A program made the translations under genes and the position numbers. From positions 248,001-312,000 of the forward strand of contig CAWFGU010000014.1 in assembly GCA_963815505.1 (NCBI GenBank): a stretch of 64,000 bases of DNA, in the 5' to 3' direction. The stretch is from CAXBBB01 sp963815505 (GTDB lineage Bacteria; Bacteroidota; Rhodothermia; Rhodothermales; BA12). Shown here piece after piece: positions 10,022 through 18,478 of this stretch (within the stretch, counting starts at the first letter, position 1; the number at the start of each line of letters is the position of its first letter). The notes beneath the pieces are model-generated. The model saw nothing but the letters and a program-made list of their open reading frames with translations, searched no databases and was not told where the DNA came from.

Positions 10022-10828
10022 ATGCGCCTGCTCGTTCTCTTGCTCCTCCTCCTTGGCTGCGCGCGTTCTGCGCACAGCCAGCGTCTCTTTGCCGAGAACC
10101 GAACCATCGGTCTGGCTGCTGCGCTCCACTACGCACTTCCGGTGACGCAAAGCGTAGAGTCGACCGCGATCGAGGAGGGCGGTGTCGGGGTCACGACCGG
10201 CAACTCGACGCAGGCGTTGTACTACGCTTCCGTCTGGGAGTTGGGAACGGATGAGGACGACGACCCCGTCTATGCCCGCGTCAGCCCGAACGGCCTGTCG
10301 TGGTTCGCTTCCTGCTTTCTGTTCGCGTGCGGCGAGGATCTCGAGACGGTCGAGCCGGACGGGCGGGTGAGGGATTCTGGATGGACCTACGTCCGCGGCT
10401 TTCTGATACCGGAGACGGACCTGGGATACGTGCTGTTCGACGCGGGACCGAGCGCCTTCGGTCTGGGAGTCAACCTCGCCGCGCCGTATCTGGAAGGCAA
10501 AGGGGAGAAGGACGGCGATTTCCTCATTCCCGAAATCGGTCCTCAGGTGAGCCACGTACTCACGCTCAACACGGACGGCACGTTTCCGATCTACGCCCTG
10601 ACTACGGTGAGTTACGCCTGGGGATACGACGTTTCGGGAGGTGGTGCCGCGCGGGGCTTGAAGGTGTCTTCCGACGTAGCCGTGCTGACGGGGGTGACGT
10701 ATCTGGGGAGAGAACTGGGCATCGGAGCCAGCTACTTTTACGACAACCGAACGATGAAGGGCGACCTGGCCGAGGTGGACGCCTCATTCAGCGGGTTCAC
10801 GCTGGGTTTGACGTGGGGCGGCGGATGA
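10022..10828 (+). CDS. Secreted or outer-membrane hypothetical protein
   Basis: 268 residues with a strongly hydrophobic leader (MRLLVLLLLLLGCARSAHSQ). This can be read as a lipoprotein signal (LLLGC) or as a signal peptide cut after SQ. The rest alternates aromatic and polar residues with many glycines (GLGVNLAAPYLEG, LGIGASYFYDNRT, FSGFTLGLTWGGG) and ends near-aromatic, typical of a small outer-membrane beta-barrel. Two cysteines lie in SCFLFACGED. No family was recognised. It sits between the sensor kinase and uppP. Confidence 0.65.
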   Translation: MRLLVLLLLLLGCARSAHSQRLFAENRTIGLAAALHYALPVTQSVESTAIEEGGVGVTTGNSTQALYYASVWELGTDEDDDPVYARVSPNGLSWFASCFLFACGEDLETVEPDGRVRDSGWTYVRGFLIPETDLGYVLFDAGPSAFGLGVNLAAPYLEGKGEKDGDFLIPEIGPQVSHVLTLNTDGTFPIYALTTVSYAWGYDVSGGGAARGLKVSSDVAVLTGVTYLGRELGIGASYFYDNRTMKGDLAEVDASFSGFTLGLTWGGG

Positions 10829-10881
10829 CGCTGCCGCTGCATCGTACGGTTTCGTTGCCGCCTGCCGCTCATGGCGCGGGC

Positions 10882-10889
10882 TATCTTGT
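10882..10889 (+). promoter_or_regulatory. -7-like promoter box of uppP
   Basis: TATCTTGT, 32 nt before the uppP ATG, similar to TAnnTTTG. Spacing agrees with the other boxes in the window. Confidence 0.35.
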
Positions 10890-10913
10890 CGGCTTCACTT
10901 TTCCGCGCGTTGC

Positions 10914-11786
10914 ATGTCCATCTGGCAAGCCGCCCTACTCGGGCTGATTCAGGGTCTGGCCGAGTTTCTTCCGGTTTCGTCCTCCGGTCACCTGGTGCTG
11001 GGCGAGTATCTGCTCGGAATCGAGGCCACCGACGACATCGCGTTCGAGGTGTTCGTCCACTTCGGGACCGTCCTCAGTATCTGCGTCGTCTACTTCGAGC
11101 GCATCAAGGGGCTGATCGGTAAGGGGGTGCCTCTGCTGTTCCGTCCGTCGCGCTGGAAGGCGGCGCTTGCACCGGGGCGCATCGAATACAACGAGGGCGA
11201 TACGCTCGACTACGCGCCGCATGAGGCTCCCGAAGGCACGCCGTCGCTGCGTCTCGTCCTGTTCGTGCTGCTTTCGATGATCCCGACGGGTATCGTCTAT
11301 GTGCTGTTCAAGGACACGCTCGAGTCGCTCTTCGGCGATCCGCAACTGGTGCTCGCCATGCTCGTCGTGACTGGTATCCTATTGCTGCTGATTCGCTTTC
11401 GCCCCAACCCGGACGGACATTACTCGGCAGGCAAAGCGCTGCTGGCCGGACTGGCACAGGGCGCGGCGATGATTCCGGGTATTTCGCGCAGCGGCTCGAC
11501 GATCGCCACGTCCATCTACCTCAACGTCAACCGCAAGGACGCCGCCGACTTCTCGTTTTTGATGTCGCTGCCCGTCATTGTCGGCGCGACGCTGATCAAG
11601 ACGCTCGAACTGGTCGACAGCCCCGCCGCTGTCGACTGGCCGCCGATCCTGGTTGGTACGCTGGCTGCATTCTTGACGGGTATCGTCGCGATCAAGATCG
11701 TGCTCTCGTTCGTGCAGCAGGGCAAGCTGCAGTACTTCGCGTATTACTGCTTCGCCGCCGCCGCACTCGGCTTTCTGCTGATCTGA
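10914..11786 (+). CDS. uppP: Undecaprenyl-diphosphate phosphatase
   Basis: UppP (BacA) hydrolyses undecaprenyl diphosphate to the monophosphate, recycling the lipid carrier for peptidoglycan and surface polysaccharides; overexpression gives bacitracin resistance. The 290-residue integral membrane protein has the family motif EFLPVSSSGHLVLGE (about residues 17-31) and the second active-site motif IPGISRSGSTI (about 187-197). It is slightly longer than the usual 265-275 because of a polar loop around residues 80-110. A carrier-recycling enzyme fits the polysaccharide genes further along. Confidence 0.96.
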   Translation: MSIWQAALLGLIQGLAEFLPVSSSGHLVLGEYLLGIEATDDIAFEVFVHFGTVLSICVVYFERIKGLIGKGVPLLFRPSRWKAALAPGRIEYNEGDTLDYAPHEAPEGTPSLRLVLFVLLSMIPTGIVYVLFKDTLESLFGDPQLVLAMLVVTGILLLLIRFRPNPDGHYSAGKALLAGLAQGAAMIPGISRSGSTIATSIYLNVNRKDAADFSFLMSLPVIVGATLIKTLELVDSPAAVDWPPILVGTLAAFLTGIVAIKIVLSFVQQGKLQYFAYYCFAAAALGFLLI

Positions 11787-11899
11787 CGCTCGTAGAAAAG
11801 TCGGCACTCGTGCCTCTCCGTTCTACTCGGTGCCGGCCGCGCGTCCCAAGAACTGGGTAGATCCGTCCCGCTGGCGACGTACTAGGGGAGTGGCGCCTG

Positions 11900-11907
11900 T
11901 AGATTCG
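11900..11907 (+). promoter_or_regulatory. -7-like promoter box of the LuxR-type regulator
   Basis: TAGATTCG, 31 nt before the ATG at 11931. Similar in sequence and spacing to the boxes before uppP and the sigma-54 activator. Confidence 0.35.
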
Positions 11908-11930
11908 AGGAAGGCTCCTCTGTGTTACCC

Positions 11931-12674
11931 ATGCCCGCATCTCTCCGCCTCGCCATCGCCGACGACGCGCAGCAACTCCGCCAAAGCTTCCTGCGACGGC
12001 TCGCGCTGTTCCCGGACGTAACGATCGTCGCGTCGGAGCCGAGTGGAGACCGCCTGTTGCGCGCGCTGGAGGCGATGCCTCCGGACTGCACGCCGCACGT
12101 CGTCCTGATGGACATCGAGATGGACGGTATGGACGGCATTGAGACAACGCGCCGGGTGTGCGAACTCTGGCCCGGCCTCGCCGTCGTGATGCTGACCGTC
12201 TTCGAGGACGAGGACAAGCTGCTACGCGCGCTCGAGGCCGGAGCATGCGGCTACCTTCTCAAAGACGAACCCATCGACCGCATCGTTGCGGCGCTCTACG
12301 ACGCCGTGGAAGGACGCTCGCCGTTCTCGCCGTCGGCAGCGGCGACGCTGATCGGGCGCGTTCGCTTGGAAGAGCGCCAGCGGCGCAGTGAGGCGCAGCA
12401 GCGAGCGTCGGCCGGCTTGACCTCGCGCGAGTGCGACGTACTCCGGCTGCTAGCGCAGGGCCACACCGACACGTCAGCGGCTGCTCATCTGTTCGTGAGC
12501 GCTCACACGGTACAGAGCCACACCAAGTCGATGTACCGCAAGCTGGGCGTTCACAGCAGAGCCGAAGCGGTCCGAGTCGCTGCAGAGATCGGGTTGCTTT
12601 CAGTGACACGTACCTCGCCTGACCTTTTCGTAACCGGAGAGATCATTCTGAGACGATCGTTCTGCTGTTCGTAG
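11931..12674 (+). CDS. NarL/LuxR-family response regulator
   Basis: 247 residues. The N-terminal receiver has the acidic pair IADDA, the phospho-acceptor Asp near residue 61 (VVLMDIEMDGMDG), the switch Thr (MLTVFED) and the Lys (LLKDE). A C-terminal LuxR helix-turn-helix follows (LTSRECDVLRLLAQGHT, then VSAHTVQSHTKSMYRKLGV). It controls transcription when phosphorylated. HisKA_3 kinases pair with this class, so the kinase at 6759-9660 is the likely partner; that pairing is inference. Confidence 0.92.
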   Translation: MPASLRLAIADDAQQLRQSFLRRLALFPDVTIVASEPSGDRLLRALEAMPPDCTPHVVLMDIEMDGMDGIETTRRVCELWPGLAVVMLTVFEDEDKLLRALEAGACGYLLKDEPIDRIVAALYDAVEGRSPFSPSAAATLIGRVRLEERQRRSEAQQRASAGLTSRECDVLRLLAQGHTDTSAAAHLFVSAHTVQSHTKSMYRKLGVHSRAEAVRVAAEIGLLSVTRTSPDLFVTGEIILRRSFCCS

Positions 12675-12679
12675 ATTGG
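12672..12679 (+). promoter_or_regulatory. -7-like promoter box of the sigma-54 activator
   Basis: TAGATTGG, 34 nt before the ATG at 12706. It starts at the stop codon of the preceding regulator gene. Confidence 0.35.
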
Positions 12680-12705
12680 CGCCCTCCCCCAACAGACCGC
12701 GCCGC

Positions 12706-14190
12706 ATGAAATTCCGCATCTTCGTCGTCGACGACGATCCGCACTACGCCCGGCTGGTCTCGTATCGGCTCGAGAAAAATCCCGATCACCAAGTCCGCGT
12801 GTTTACGAGCGGAGAGGAGGCGCTCGCCGCTGTCGCTGACAAGCCGCATCTGGTTTTGCTCGACATCATGATGCCCGGCATCGGCGGCATCGAGACGCTG
12901 AAGAAGCTGGGCGAGCAGTCGCCCGAAACGCACGTCGTGATGCTGTCGGCGCAGGGCGTCGTCGATACCGCCGTCGAGTCGATGAAGCTCGGAGCCTACG
13001 ACTACATCACCAAGGGGCAGGACGACATCGTCAAGCTCGAGATCGTGGTGGCGCGCGTGCGCGAGCGGATGGAGCTGGAGCAAGAGGTCAACACGCTGCG
13101 CAGCGAGGTGAGCAAGCGCTACTCGATCGCTGGCCTGATTGGCGACAGCGACCCGATGAAGCAGGTCTACAAGCTGATCGACAAGGCCCTTAGAGGGGAT
13201 CTGACCGTCGCCATCCACGGCGAGAGCGGAACGGGCAAAGAGCTCGTCGCCAAGGCGATCCACTTTTCGAGCAACCGCAAGCGCGGTCCGTTCGTGGTCG
13301 TCAACTGCGCCGCGATCCCGCGCGACCTGATGGAATCGGAGTTTTTTGGGCACGAGAAAGGCTCGTTCACTGGCGCCGACAAGAAGAAAATCGGCAAGTT
13401 CGAGCAGGCCGACGGCGGCACCATCTTTCTCGACGAGATCGGCGAGTTGGATATGGACCTGCAGGCCAAACTGCTGCGCGCTCTCCAAAGCCGCGAGATC
13501 AGCCGCGTAGGCGGCAACGACACGATCCAGTTCGACGCGCGCGTGATCAGTGCTACGAACCGTGACGTGCTCCAGATGATAAGGGAAGGCTCGTTCCGCG
13601 AGGACCTCTACTACCGCCTGTTCCAATACCCTGTCCCGCTGCCGCCGCTGCGCGATAGGGGAGACGACATCCTGCTGCTCGCCACGTTCTTCCTGCGCGA
13701 CTATGTGAGCGCGCACCAGGAGTTCAGGGGCAAGACGCTGGGCTACGAAGCCAAAAAGGCGATCCTCGATTTCAACTGGCCCGGCAACGTCCGCGAACTC
13801 AAGAGCGCCGTCGAACGCGCCATTCTGATCTCGGACGAAGACGAAATCTCCGAGTCCGACCTGATGCTCAAGGGCGGCAATATGATCTCCCCGTGGGCCG
13901 ACCGGATGCCGCTCGCCCAGCAGGCCGAGCCTGTCCGGCGCCCTGCGCCTCCCCAGGCCGAGTCGGTTGCGAGTCTGACCGAATCCGTTTCCCTGTCGAA
14001 CGATGACGTAAGTGGCGTATCACTCGGTAGTGACGATGGCGATATCATCTCGATCGAAGACCTCAAGCAGCAGGCCGTCGAGCGCGCCTACCGCCTGTGC
14101 GAGGGAAACGTTGACAAGGCCGCCGTCGAACTCGGCATCGGACGCGCCACGATGTACCGGCTGCTCAAGAAGTACGGCATCATGACGTGA
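12706..14190 (+). CDS. Sigma-54-dependent response regulator (NtrC family)
   Basis: 494 residues in the classic order: receiver (VVDDDPHYARL; phospho-Asp near 53 in LLDIMMPGIGG; Lys in ITKGQ), AAA+ domain (Walker A GESGTGKEL near 172, sigma-54 contact loop GSFTGAD, Walker B GGTIFLDEIGELD, arginine-finger region) and a C-terminal Fis-type helix-turn-helix (KAAVELGIGRATMYRLLKKY). The contact loop is GSFTGA rather than the usual GAFTGA. It activates RNA polymerase carrying sigma-54. No kinase gene adjoins it, so its partner is elsewhere. A Gln/Ser-rich linker (about 410-455) precedes the helix-turn-helix. Confidence 0.95.
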   Translation: MKFRIFVVDDDPHYARLVSYRLEKNPDHQVRVFTSGEEALAAVADKPHLVLLDIMMPGIGGIETLKKLGEQSPETHVVMLSAQGVVDTAVESMKLGAYDYITKGQDDIVKLEIVVARVRERMELEQEVNTLRSEVSKRYSIAGLIGDSDPMKQVYKLIDKALRGDLTVAIHGESGTGKELVAKAIHFSSNRKRGPFVVVNCAAIPRDLMESEFFGHEKGSFTGADKKKIGKFEQADGGTIFLDEIGELDMDLQAKLLRALQSREISRVGGNDTIQFDARVISATNRDVLQMIREGSFREDLYYRLFQYPVPLPPLRDRGDDILLLATFFLRDYVSAHQEFRGKTLGYEAKKAILDFNWPGNVRELKSAVERAILISDEDEISESDLMLKGGNMISPWADRMPLAQQAEPVRRPAPPQAESVASLTESVSLSNDDVSGVSLGSDDGDIISIEDLKQQAVERAYRLCEGNVDKAAVELGIGRATMYRLLKKYGIMT

Positions 14191-14203
14191 CGTGGGAGCG
14201 GGG

Positions 14204-14232
14204 AGATGTCAACTCTTCGAGAGGCGACATCT
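14204..14232 (+). terminator. Hairpin after the sigma-54 activator
   Basis: Arms AGATGTCAACTCT and AGAGGCGACATCT (11 of 13 paired) begin 14 nt after the stop codon. The tail is only weakly T-rich (CTTTG). It is probably a terminator, of the same look as the hairpin at 4416. Confidence 0.45.
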
Positions 14233-14301
14233 TTGAGGCCGCGTCAACCTTCGCCGCCTCGCCCCGTATCACCTGACCCAATCCGATCCGACTGCTCGAC
14301 C

Positions 14302-15117
14302 ATGCCCCTGACCGACTACGAACGCACCGTCCGCCGCGACATCGAAGCGTGGCAGCACGCCGAGCCGTCCGTGCTGGCGCAGGCGATGAACTGGGCGATG
14401 AAGCCTGTCGATTGGGCCGTCGATCAGGTCGCGCCCGCGGCGCTCACCGAGAAGGCGGGGGACGTAGTCGAGGGGCTGCTCAACGTGCTCAACGACGCGT
14501 CGCAGTGGACGTACGACCCGAACGCGGCGCTCAAGGCGCTGCGCGAGCAGGGTGTCGCCGTCGAGACGGCTGCGGATCTGCGAGCGGTTCCGCTGGATTC
14601 GCTCGACGCGTACGCGCGCAGTCTGGTGCAGGAAAACGCCGTGCTGGCTGCTCTCGAAGGTGCCGGGACCGGGCTGGGCGGCGCGGTCCTCATCATGGCC
14701 GACATTCCGCTACTCTTCGGTATCAACCTGCGGCTGATCCAGCAGATCGCGGCGGCTTATGGCTTCCCGATGCAGGGACCGGAGTTTCGCCCTCTGGTGC
14801 TGTCCATTTGGAACGTGGCGGCGTCCGGTTCGCGCGAAGCCAAGAACGAAGCGCTGCGCGAGATCAGCGTCGCCGCTGCGGCGCTGGGCCGCGACATGCC
14901 GTATAGAGGCCGCGTGTCCGGCACGCTGCGCGATCAGAACCGCCACCTGCCGCGCGAGATCGCCAAGACGTTGGTGAGCCGCAAGATCTTCCAGACGATT
15001 CCTATCGCCGGAGCCGCCGTGGGAGCGGGTGTCAACTACTGGTTCACGAGCGAGGCTGCCGAAACGGCGTTCATGCTGATGCGCGCCCTGTTCATTGAGG
15101 CCAAAGAGCGAGCGTGA
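14302..15117 (+). CDS. EcsC-family protein
   Basis: 271 residues resembling the EcsC family: an amphipathic N-terminal part (DYERTVRRDIEAWQ, MNWAMKPVDWAVDQV), a glycine-rich hydrophobic centre (GAGTGLGGAVLIMADIPLLF) and a C-terminal hydrophobic turn (FQTIPIAGAAVGAGVNYWFT). EcsC proteins are membrane-associated with unclear roles; in Bacillus EcsC accompanies an ABC exporter, but no transporter adjoins here. The start was chosen at the ATG that opens MPLTDYERTV. Confidence 0.75.
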   Translation: MPLTDYERTVRRDIEAWQHAEPSVLAQAMNWAMKPVDWAVDQVAPAALTEKAGDVVEGLLNVLNDASQWTYDPNAALKALREQGVAVETAADLRAVPLDSLDAYARSLVQENAVLAALEGAGTGLGGAVLIMADIPLLFGINLRLIQQIAAAYGFPMQGPEFRPLVLSIWNVAASGSREAKNEALREISVAAAALGRDMPYRGRVSGTLRDQNRHLPREIAKTLVSRKIFQTIPIAGAAVGAGVNYWFTSEAAETAFMLMRALFIEAKERA

Positions 15118-15180
15118 ACGTGGGCGCGTTCCACCCCACAGACGATAGGACCGCTGAGCCCACCCGTTCTCTTCCGACAC

Positions 15181-16239
15181 ATGATTTCGTACGACTTGGC
15201 TTCGCTGACGCCTGTCGATCCGTCGTTTACGACGAATGAGGAAGCCGTCGCGCGGCTCGACACGCTGGCGCGAGAAACCAATGCCGATGCCCACTTCCAG
15301 ATCGTCGGCACGAGCGAGGGAGGAAGGGCCATCGCCGGGCTGCGCATCGGCAGCGGGCCAAGGAAGGCGTTGCTGCTGGCTGGTCACCACGCAGACGAGC
15401 CGGTAGGTCCGCAAACGCTTCGCGCGCTGGCCTCCGCGCTGCTCTCCGACCCAGATGCACACGCCGAGTTGCTGTCCAACTGGACCCTCTACCTCGTCCC
15501 GCACGCCAACCCCGACGGCGAGGCTGCCAATCGCGCATGGATTGACGCGTGGCCTGATCTTCCAGCGTTCCTGCTCAACGTAGACCGCGAGCAACCGGGG
15601 CGCGACCTGGAGTTTGCCTATCCCGACGGTAGGCAGGAAGCCGCCACGCTGTCGGCGTGGATGCGCACGCATGGGCAGTTTGATCTCTACGCGAGTCTGC
15701 ATGGCATGGCCCAAAGCGAAGGCGCGCTACTGCTGATCGACCGTGCGTGGGCCGGTCGATCGCAGGCGCTCCAGCAAGCATTCCTCCAATCGGCGCGCGA
15801 TGCGGGGCTTGGCTTGCACGACCACAACCGAGGCGGTGAGAAGGGTTTCTTCTACATCGCCCCCGGTTTCGCGACCACGCCCGAAGGCCGAGCCATGCAG
15901 CGTCACTTCGAGCACTTCGGCGACGCTGACATGGCGGCGCGCTTTCGTCTCTCGTCGATGGAGTTCGTCCAGTCGCTCGGCGGAGACCCGCTCTGCATCG
16001 TGACCGAGTTGCCTCTATTCGTCCTGCCGTCCGATACTGACGCTCCTTTCGCTTCGGCACGCGCCTACGTTCGGTTCAAGAGCGATTTACCGAGCCTGCG
16101 CTACGGCCTCCTGCAAGGCGAGCGGAGCCGACTCGAGGCGTGGAATCTGCGCTCACTCGACCTCGGGACGGCCATGCGGATACAACTCGCCACTCTCGGC
16201 GCGGCGCTACGTTTTCGTGAGGAGCCGCCGTCCGCGTAA
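15181..16239 (+). CDS. M14-type zinc carboxypeptidase
   Basis: 352 residues of the metallocarboxypeptidase (M14) fold. The zinc ligands are visible as HHADE (residues about 63-67) and the later His in YASLHGMAQ; the HANPDG motif follows the substrate region. The general-base glutamate is probably in CIVTELPLF. No signal peptide, so probably cytoplasmic and acting on small peptides or peptidoglycan fragments; the substrate is inferred only at family level. It is a stand-alone gene. Confidence 0.85.
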   Translation: MISYDLASLTPVDPSFTTNEEAVARLDTLARETNADAHFQIVGTSEGGRAIAGLRIGSGPRKALLLAGHHADEPVGPQTLRALASALLSDPDAHAELLSNWTLYLVPHANPDGEAANRAWIDAWPDLPAFLLNVDREQPGRDLEFAYPDGRQEAATLSAWMRTHGQFDLYASLHGMAQSEGALLLIDRAWAGRSQALQQAFLQSARDAGLGLHDHNRGGEKGFFYIAPGFATTPEGRAMQRHFEHFGDADMAARFRLSSMEFVQSLGGDPLCIVTELPLFVLPSDTDAPFASARAYVRFKSDLPSLRYGLLQGERSRLEAWNLRSLDLGTAMRIQLATLGAALRFREEPPSA

Positions 16240-16280
16240 GCGCTTCGGGTTTCTTCACCTCTTCGAAGGCAGAGGGGAAG

Positions 16281-16289
16281 TATGTTTTG
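16281..16289 (+). promoter_or_regulatory. -7-like promoter box of the CBM48-like gene
   Basis: TATGTTTTG, 41 nt before the ATG at 16322, close to TAnnTTTG with one extra base. Confidence 0.35.
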
Positions 16290-16321
16290 CGCACTCTCTC
16301 GCTCAACACCACTTTTCGATC

Positions 16322-16625
16322 ATGATTACTCGCAAACCCCTGGCTCGCGGCAACAAAGTCAGCGTCACGTTCTCCGTCCCCGCTGACCACGCCAGCAGCA
16401 GTGTTGCTATCGTCGGTGACTTCAACGAGTGGGACGACAGCGCCCACGCGCTCAAGCTGAGCAAGAAGGAGGGCGTATGGAAGAAAGCCGTTCAGTTGGC
16501 TCCAGGCCGCTACGAGTTTCGCTACTTCGTCGACGGTGAGCGCTGGGAAAACGAGCCCGACGCCGACGACCACGTCTGGTCGCCGTTCTTTCTCTCAGAA
16601 CAGCGTCATCGTCGTCGAAGGCTGA
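16322..16625 (+). CDS. Stand-alone CBM48/AMPK-type glycogen-binding-like protein, frameshifted
   Basis: About 101 residues forming a single early-set (E-set/CBM48) domain: VSVTFSVPADHASSSVAIVG, DFNEWDDSAH, the basic/aromatic strand GVWKKAVQLAPGRYEFRYFV and DGERWENEPDADDHV. The conserved ending (SQNSVIVVEG and stop) is in a second frame from about 16595, so one base is probably off. Such domains bind starch or glycogen chains or act as interaction modules; here there is no enzyme attached. A strong terminator follows 23 nt later. Confidence 0.75.
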
Positions 16626-16647
16626 CCTCTAGCCAGCGCGCACCTCA

Positions 16648-16680
16648 AAAGCCTGTCAGGGTTCACGCCTGACAGGCTTT
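16648..16680. terminator. Strong bidirectional terminator hairpin
   Basis: Perfect 13-bp stem AAAGCCTGTCAGG / CCTGACAGGCTTT with a 7-nt loop, A-rich before and T-rich after. It lies between convergent genes (the CBM48-like protein and spmB) and can serve both. Confidence 0.85.
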
Positions 16681-16685
16681 CTGCT

Positions 16686-17228
16686 TTATCCGAACAGCAA
16701 CTGCACCACGTAGACGGCCAAGAACATCGCGGCGATGTCGGCGGTCAGTCCTGCGGGGATGGCGTGGCGCGTCTTGCGCACGCCGACGGCTCCAAAGTAG
16801 ACGGCGACCACATAGAACGTCGTCTCGGTCGAGCCGAACATCGTCGCGGCGATCTTGACGAGGATGCTGTCCTCGCCGAACTGGTTGATCATGTCGATCA
16901 CGATGGCGGCCGATCCGCTTCCGGTCAGCGGGCGGACGATCATCATCGGCAGTACTTCGGGCGGTACGCCGATCAGTCCGAGGATCGGGCGCAGGCCTTC
17001 GATCAGAAAGTCCATCGCGCCGGACGCCCTGAACATGCCGATAGCGAACAGAATAGCGACGAGGTAGGGAATGATGTTGACGGCGATCTTGAAGCCTTCC
17101 TTGGCCCCCTCGACGAACTCCTCGTACACGGCAACCTTTTTGAACAGGCCGTAGAGCGGAAATCCTACGATGAGTAGAGGGAGGACGAAGACCGAGATCA
17201 GGTCCAGAAAATTGCGGACGGATTCCAT
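16686..17228 (-). CDS. spmB: SpmB-like nucleoside-recognition (Gate) membrane protein
   Basis: 180 residues, about five membrane helices, Gate/nucleoside-recognition fold. Diagnostic parts are FPLYGLFKKVAVYEEFVEGA, NIIPYLVAILFAIGMFRASG, VRPLTGSGSAAIV and MFGSTETTFYV. SpmB acts with SpmA in spore core dehydration in Bacillus; nothing else here suggests sporulation, so the role is presumably transport-related and unknown. It follows spmA with a 73-nt gap. Confidence 0.9.
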   Translation of the reverse strand: MESVRNFLDLISVFVLPLLIVGFPLYGLFKKVAVYEEFVEGAKEGFKIAVNIIPYLVAILFAIGMFRASGAMDFLIEGLRPILGLIGVPPEVLPMMIVRPLTGSGSAAIVIDMINQFGEDSILVKIAATMFGSTETTFYVVAVYFGAVGVRKTRHAIPAGLTADIAAMFLAVYVVQLLFG

Positions 17229-17301
17229 GGCGGAGTGCGTGGCGAAAAGGGTAAAAACGAGCGACCGTGGGGGCGAGACGCGTCTCACCCCTGAGACTGG
17301 T

Positions 17302-18321
17302 TCAGACTATAGGAGGCGGCGTGTCGGTGACGACGGCGACTTGAGCGTCAGGCGGCATCGGCGGCGGCTCGGATTCGCGGTAGACTTTCAAGCGACCGTA
17401 GAGTTTGGTCGCCGTGATCGCGATGGCGAGCGAAAGGCTGGTGACGATGATGATGGCAAAGAACAACTGGTTGACCTGCAGGCCCATGATCGCGACGAGC
17501 AGAACGGGCGGCACGATCTGGACGCTGGCCGTGTTCATCGCGAGCAGCATCACCATGTCGTTCGTCGCAGTGTCCTTCTGCGTGTTGAGGGTCTGCAACT
17601 CTTCCATCGCCTTTATGCCCAGCGGCGTGGCGGCGTTACCCAGACCCAGCGCGTTGGCGCACAGGTTGAGCACGATCACGCCCATCGCCGGGTGATCCTT
17701 GGGGATGCCGGGAAAAAGCTTGCGCACGACGGGTTGCACGAAGCGCACGAGAGAGAAGATCAGGCCGCTCTTTTCGGCGATTTTCAGCAGGCCGAGCCAC
17801 AGCGCCATCGTCCCGATCAGGCCCAGCGCGATGGAGACGGCCGTGTCGGCGAAGTCGAGCGCGGCTTGGGCGATGGCTTGCATCTTGACGAACCGGACCT
17901 GGGCAAACTGCACGTTGGCCGTCGTCTGCGCGGCTCCGGCGGCTGCCATGAAGTCGACCGGTCCGCGAAGGTCGTTGCTTCGGCTCGTTGTGAGCTCTCG
18001 AACAGTCGAGAGCGGCTCGGGCAGATCAGTGCCTTCGGCAAATCGCAGCTCGCTTCCGTCTCTCGACTGTACGATGGAGCCGTCGTACACCGCAGCGATG
18101 CCCGCAGGAGAAGCGCCATAGTGCGCCCGAAAAGCGGTCGTGTCGATGCGCACTTGGACGGCTTGCCTTCGCGCCTGCTGGTCGTAGCCGTCGGGGAAGA
18201 TCACTTCGACCGGGAGCGGCTGATCGTTGCGGTAGGTATCGCGCGTCAAGTCGAGCGTGTCGCTGACGAGGGCGAAGGCGAGGCTCAGGATGATGAGTCC
18301 GGCCCAGATATAGTTGAGCAT
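17302..18321 (-). CDS. spmA: SpmA-like nucleoside-recognition membrane protein with large insert
   Basis: 339 residues against about 200 in Bacillus SpmA. After a first membrane helix (IWAGLIILSLAFALVSD) come about 130 polar residues, probably extracytoplasmic, with no recognised domain. The conserved Gate region follows: ALGLIGTMALWLGLLKIAEK, then LCANALGLGNAATPLGIKAM and MNTASVQIVPPVLLV. The start at 18321 was chosen because it opens the first membrane helix. Forms a pair with spmB on the minus strand. Function outside sporulation is unknown. Confidence 0.88.
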   Translation of the reverse strand: MLNYIWAGLIILSLAFALVSDTLDLTRDTYRNDQPLPVEVIFPDGYDQQARRQAVQVRIDTTAFRAHYGASPAGIAAVYDGSIVQSRDGSELRFAEGTDLPEPLSTVRELTTSRSNDLRGPVDFMAAAGAAQTTANVQFAQVRFVKMQAIAQAALDFADTAVSIALGLIGTMALWLGLLKIAEKSGLIFSLVRFVQPVVRKLFPGIPKDHPAMGVIVLNLCANALGLGNAATPLGIKAMEELQTLNTQKDTATNDMVMLLAMNTASVQIVPPVLLVAIMGLQVNQLFFAIIIVTSLSLAIAITATKLYGRLKVYRESEPPPMPPDAQVAVVTDTPPPIV

Positions 18322-18478
18322 GGCGCGGTGTTGATGTCCGGCGTGCAAGCTAAGCCGTAGCGTTAGCCGGGCGCGCAACGATGATGTAGACGACTGGCCC
18401 ATCGGTTTAGCCGTTACGGACTCTTGGGCACGCCGCTCGGGCGTTTTCGCTACTCTTCGTCGTCTTTCCACCGCTCCG

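Noticed and set aside
12643..13716. 357-codon minus-strand frame over the sigma-54 activator
   Set aside because: It is antisense to receiver and AAA+ motifs and has low-complexity Leu/Arg/His composition typical of shadow frames.
16686..18321. SpmA/SpmB as evidence of sporulation
   Set aside because: The pair also occurs in non-sporulating bacteria, and no other sporulation gene is in the window.
17170..18360. 396-codon plus-strand frame over spmA/spmB
   Set aside because: Antisense to well-conserved Gate membrane proteins; highly charged composition without domains.
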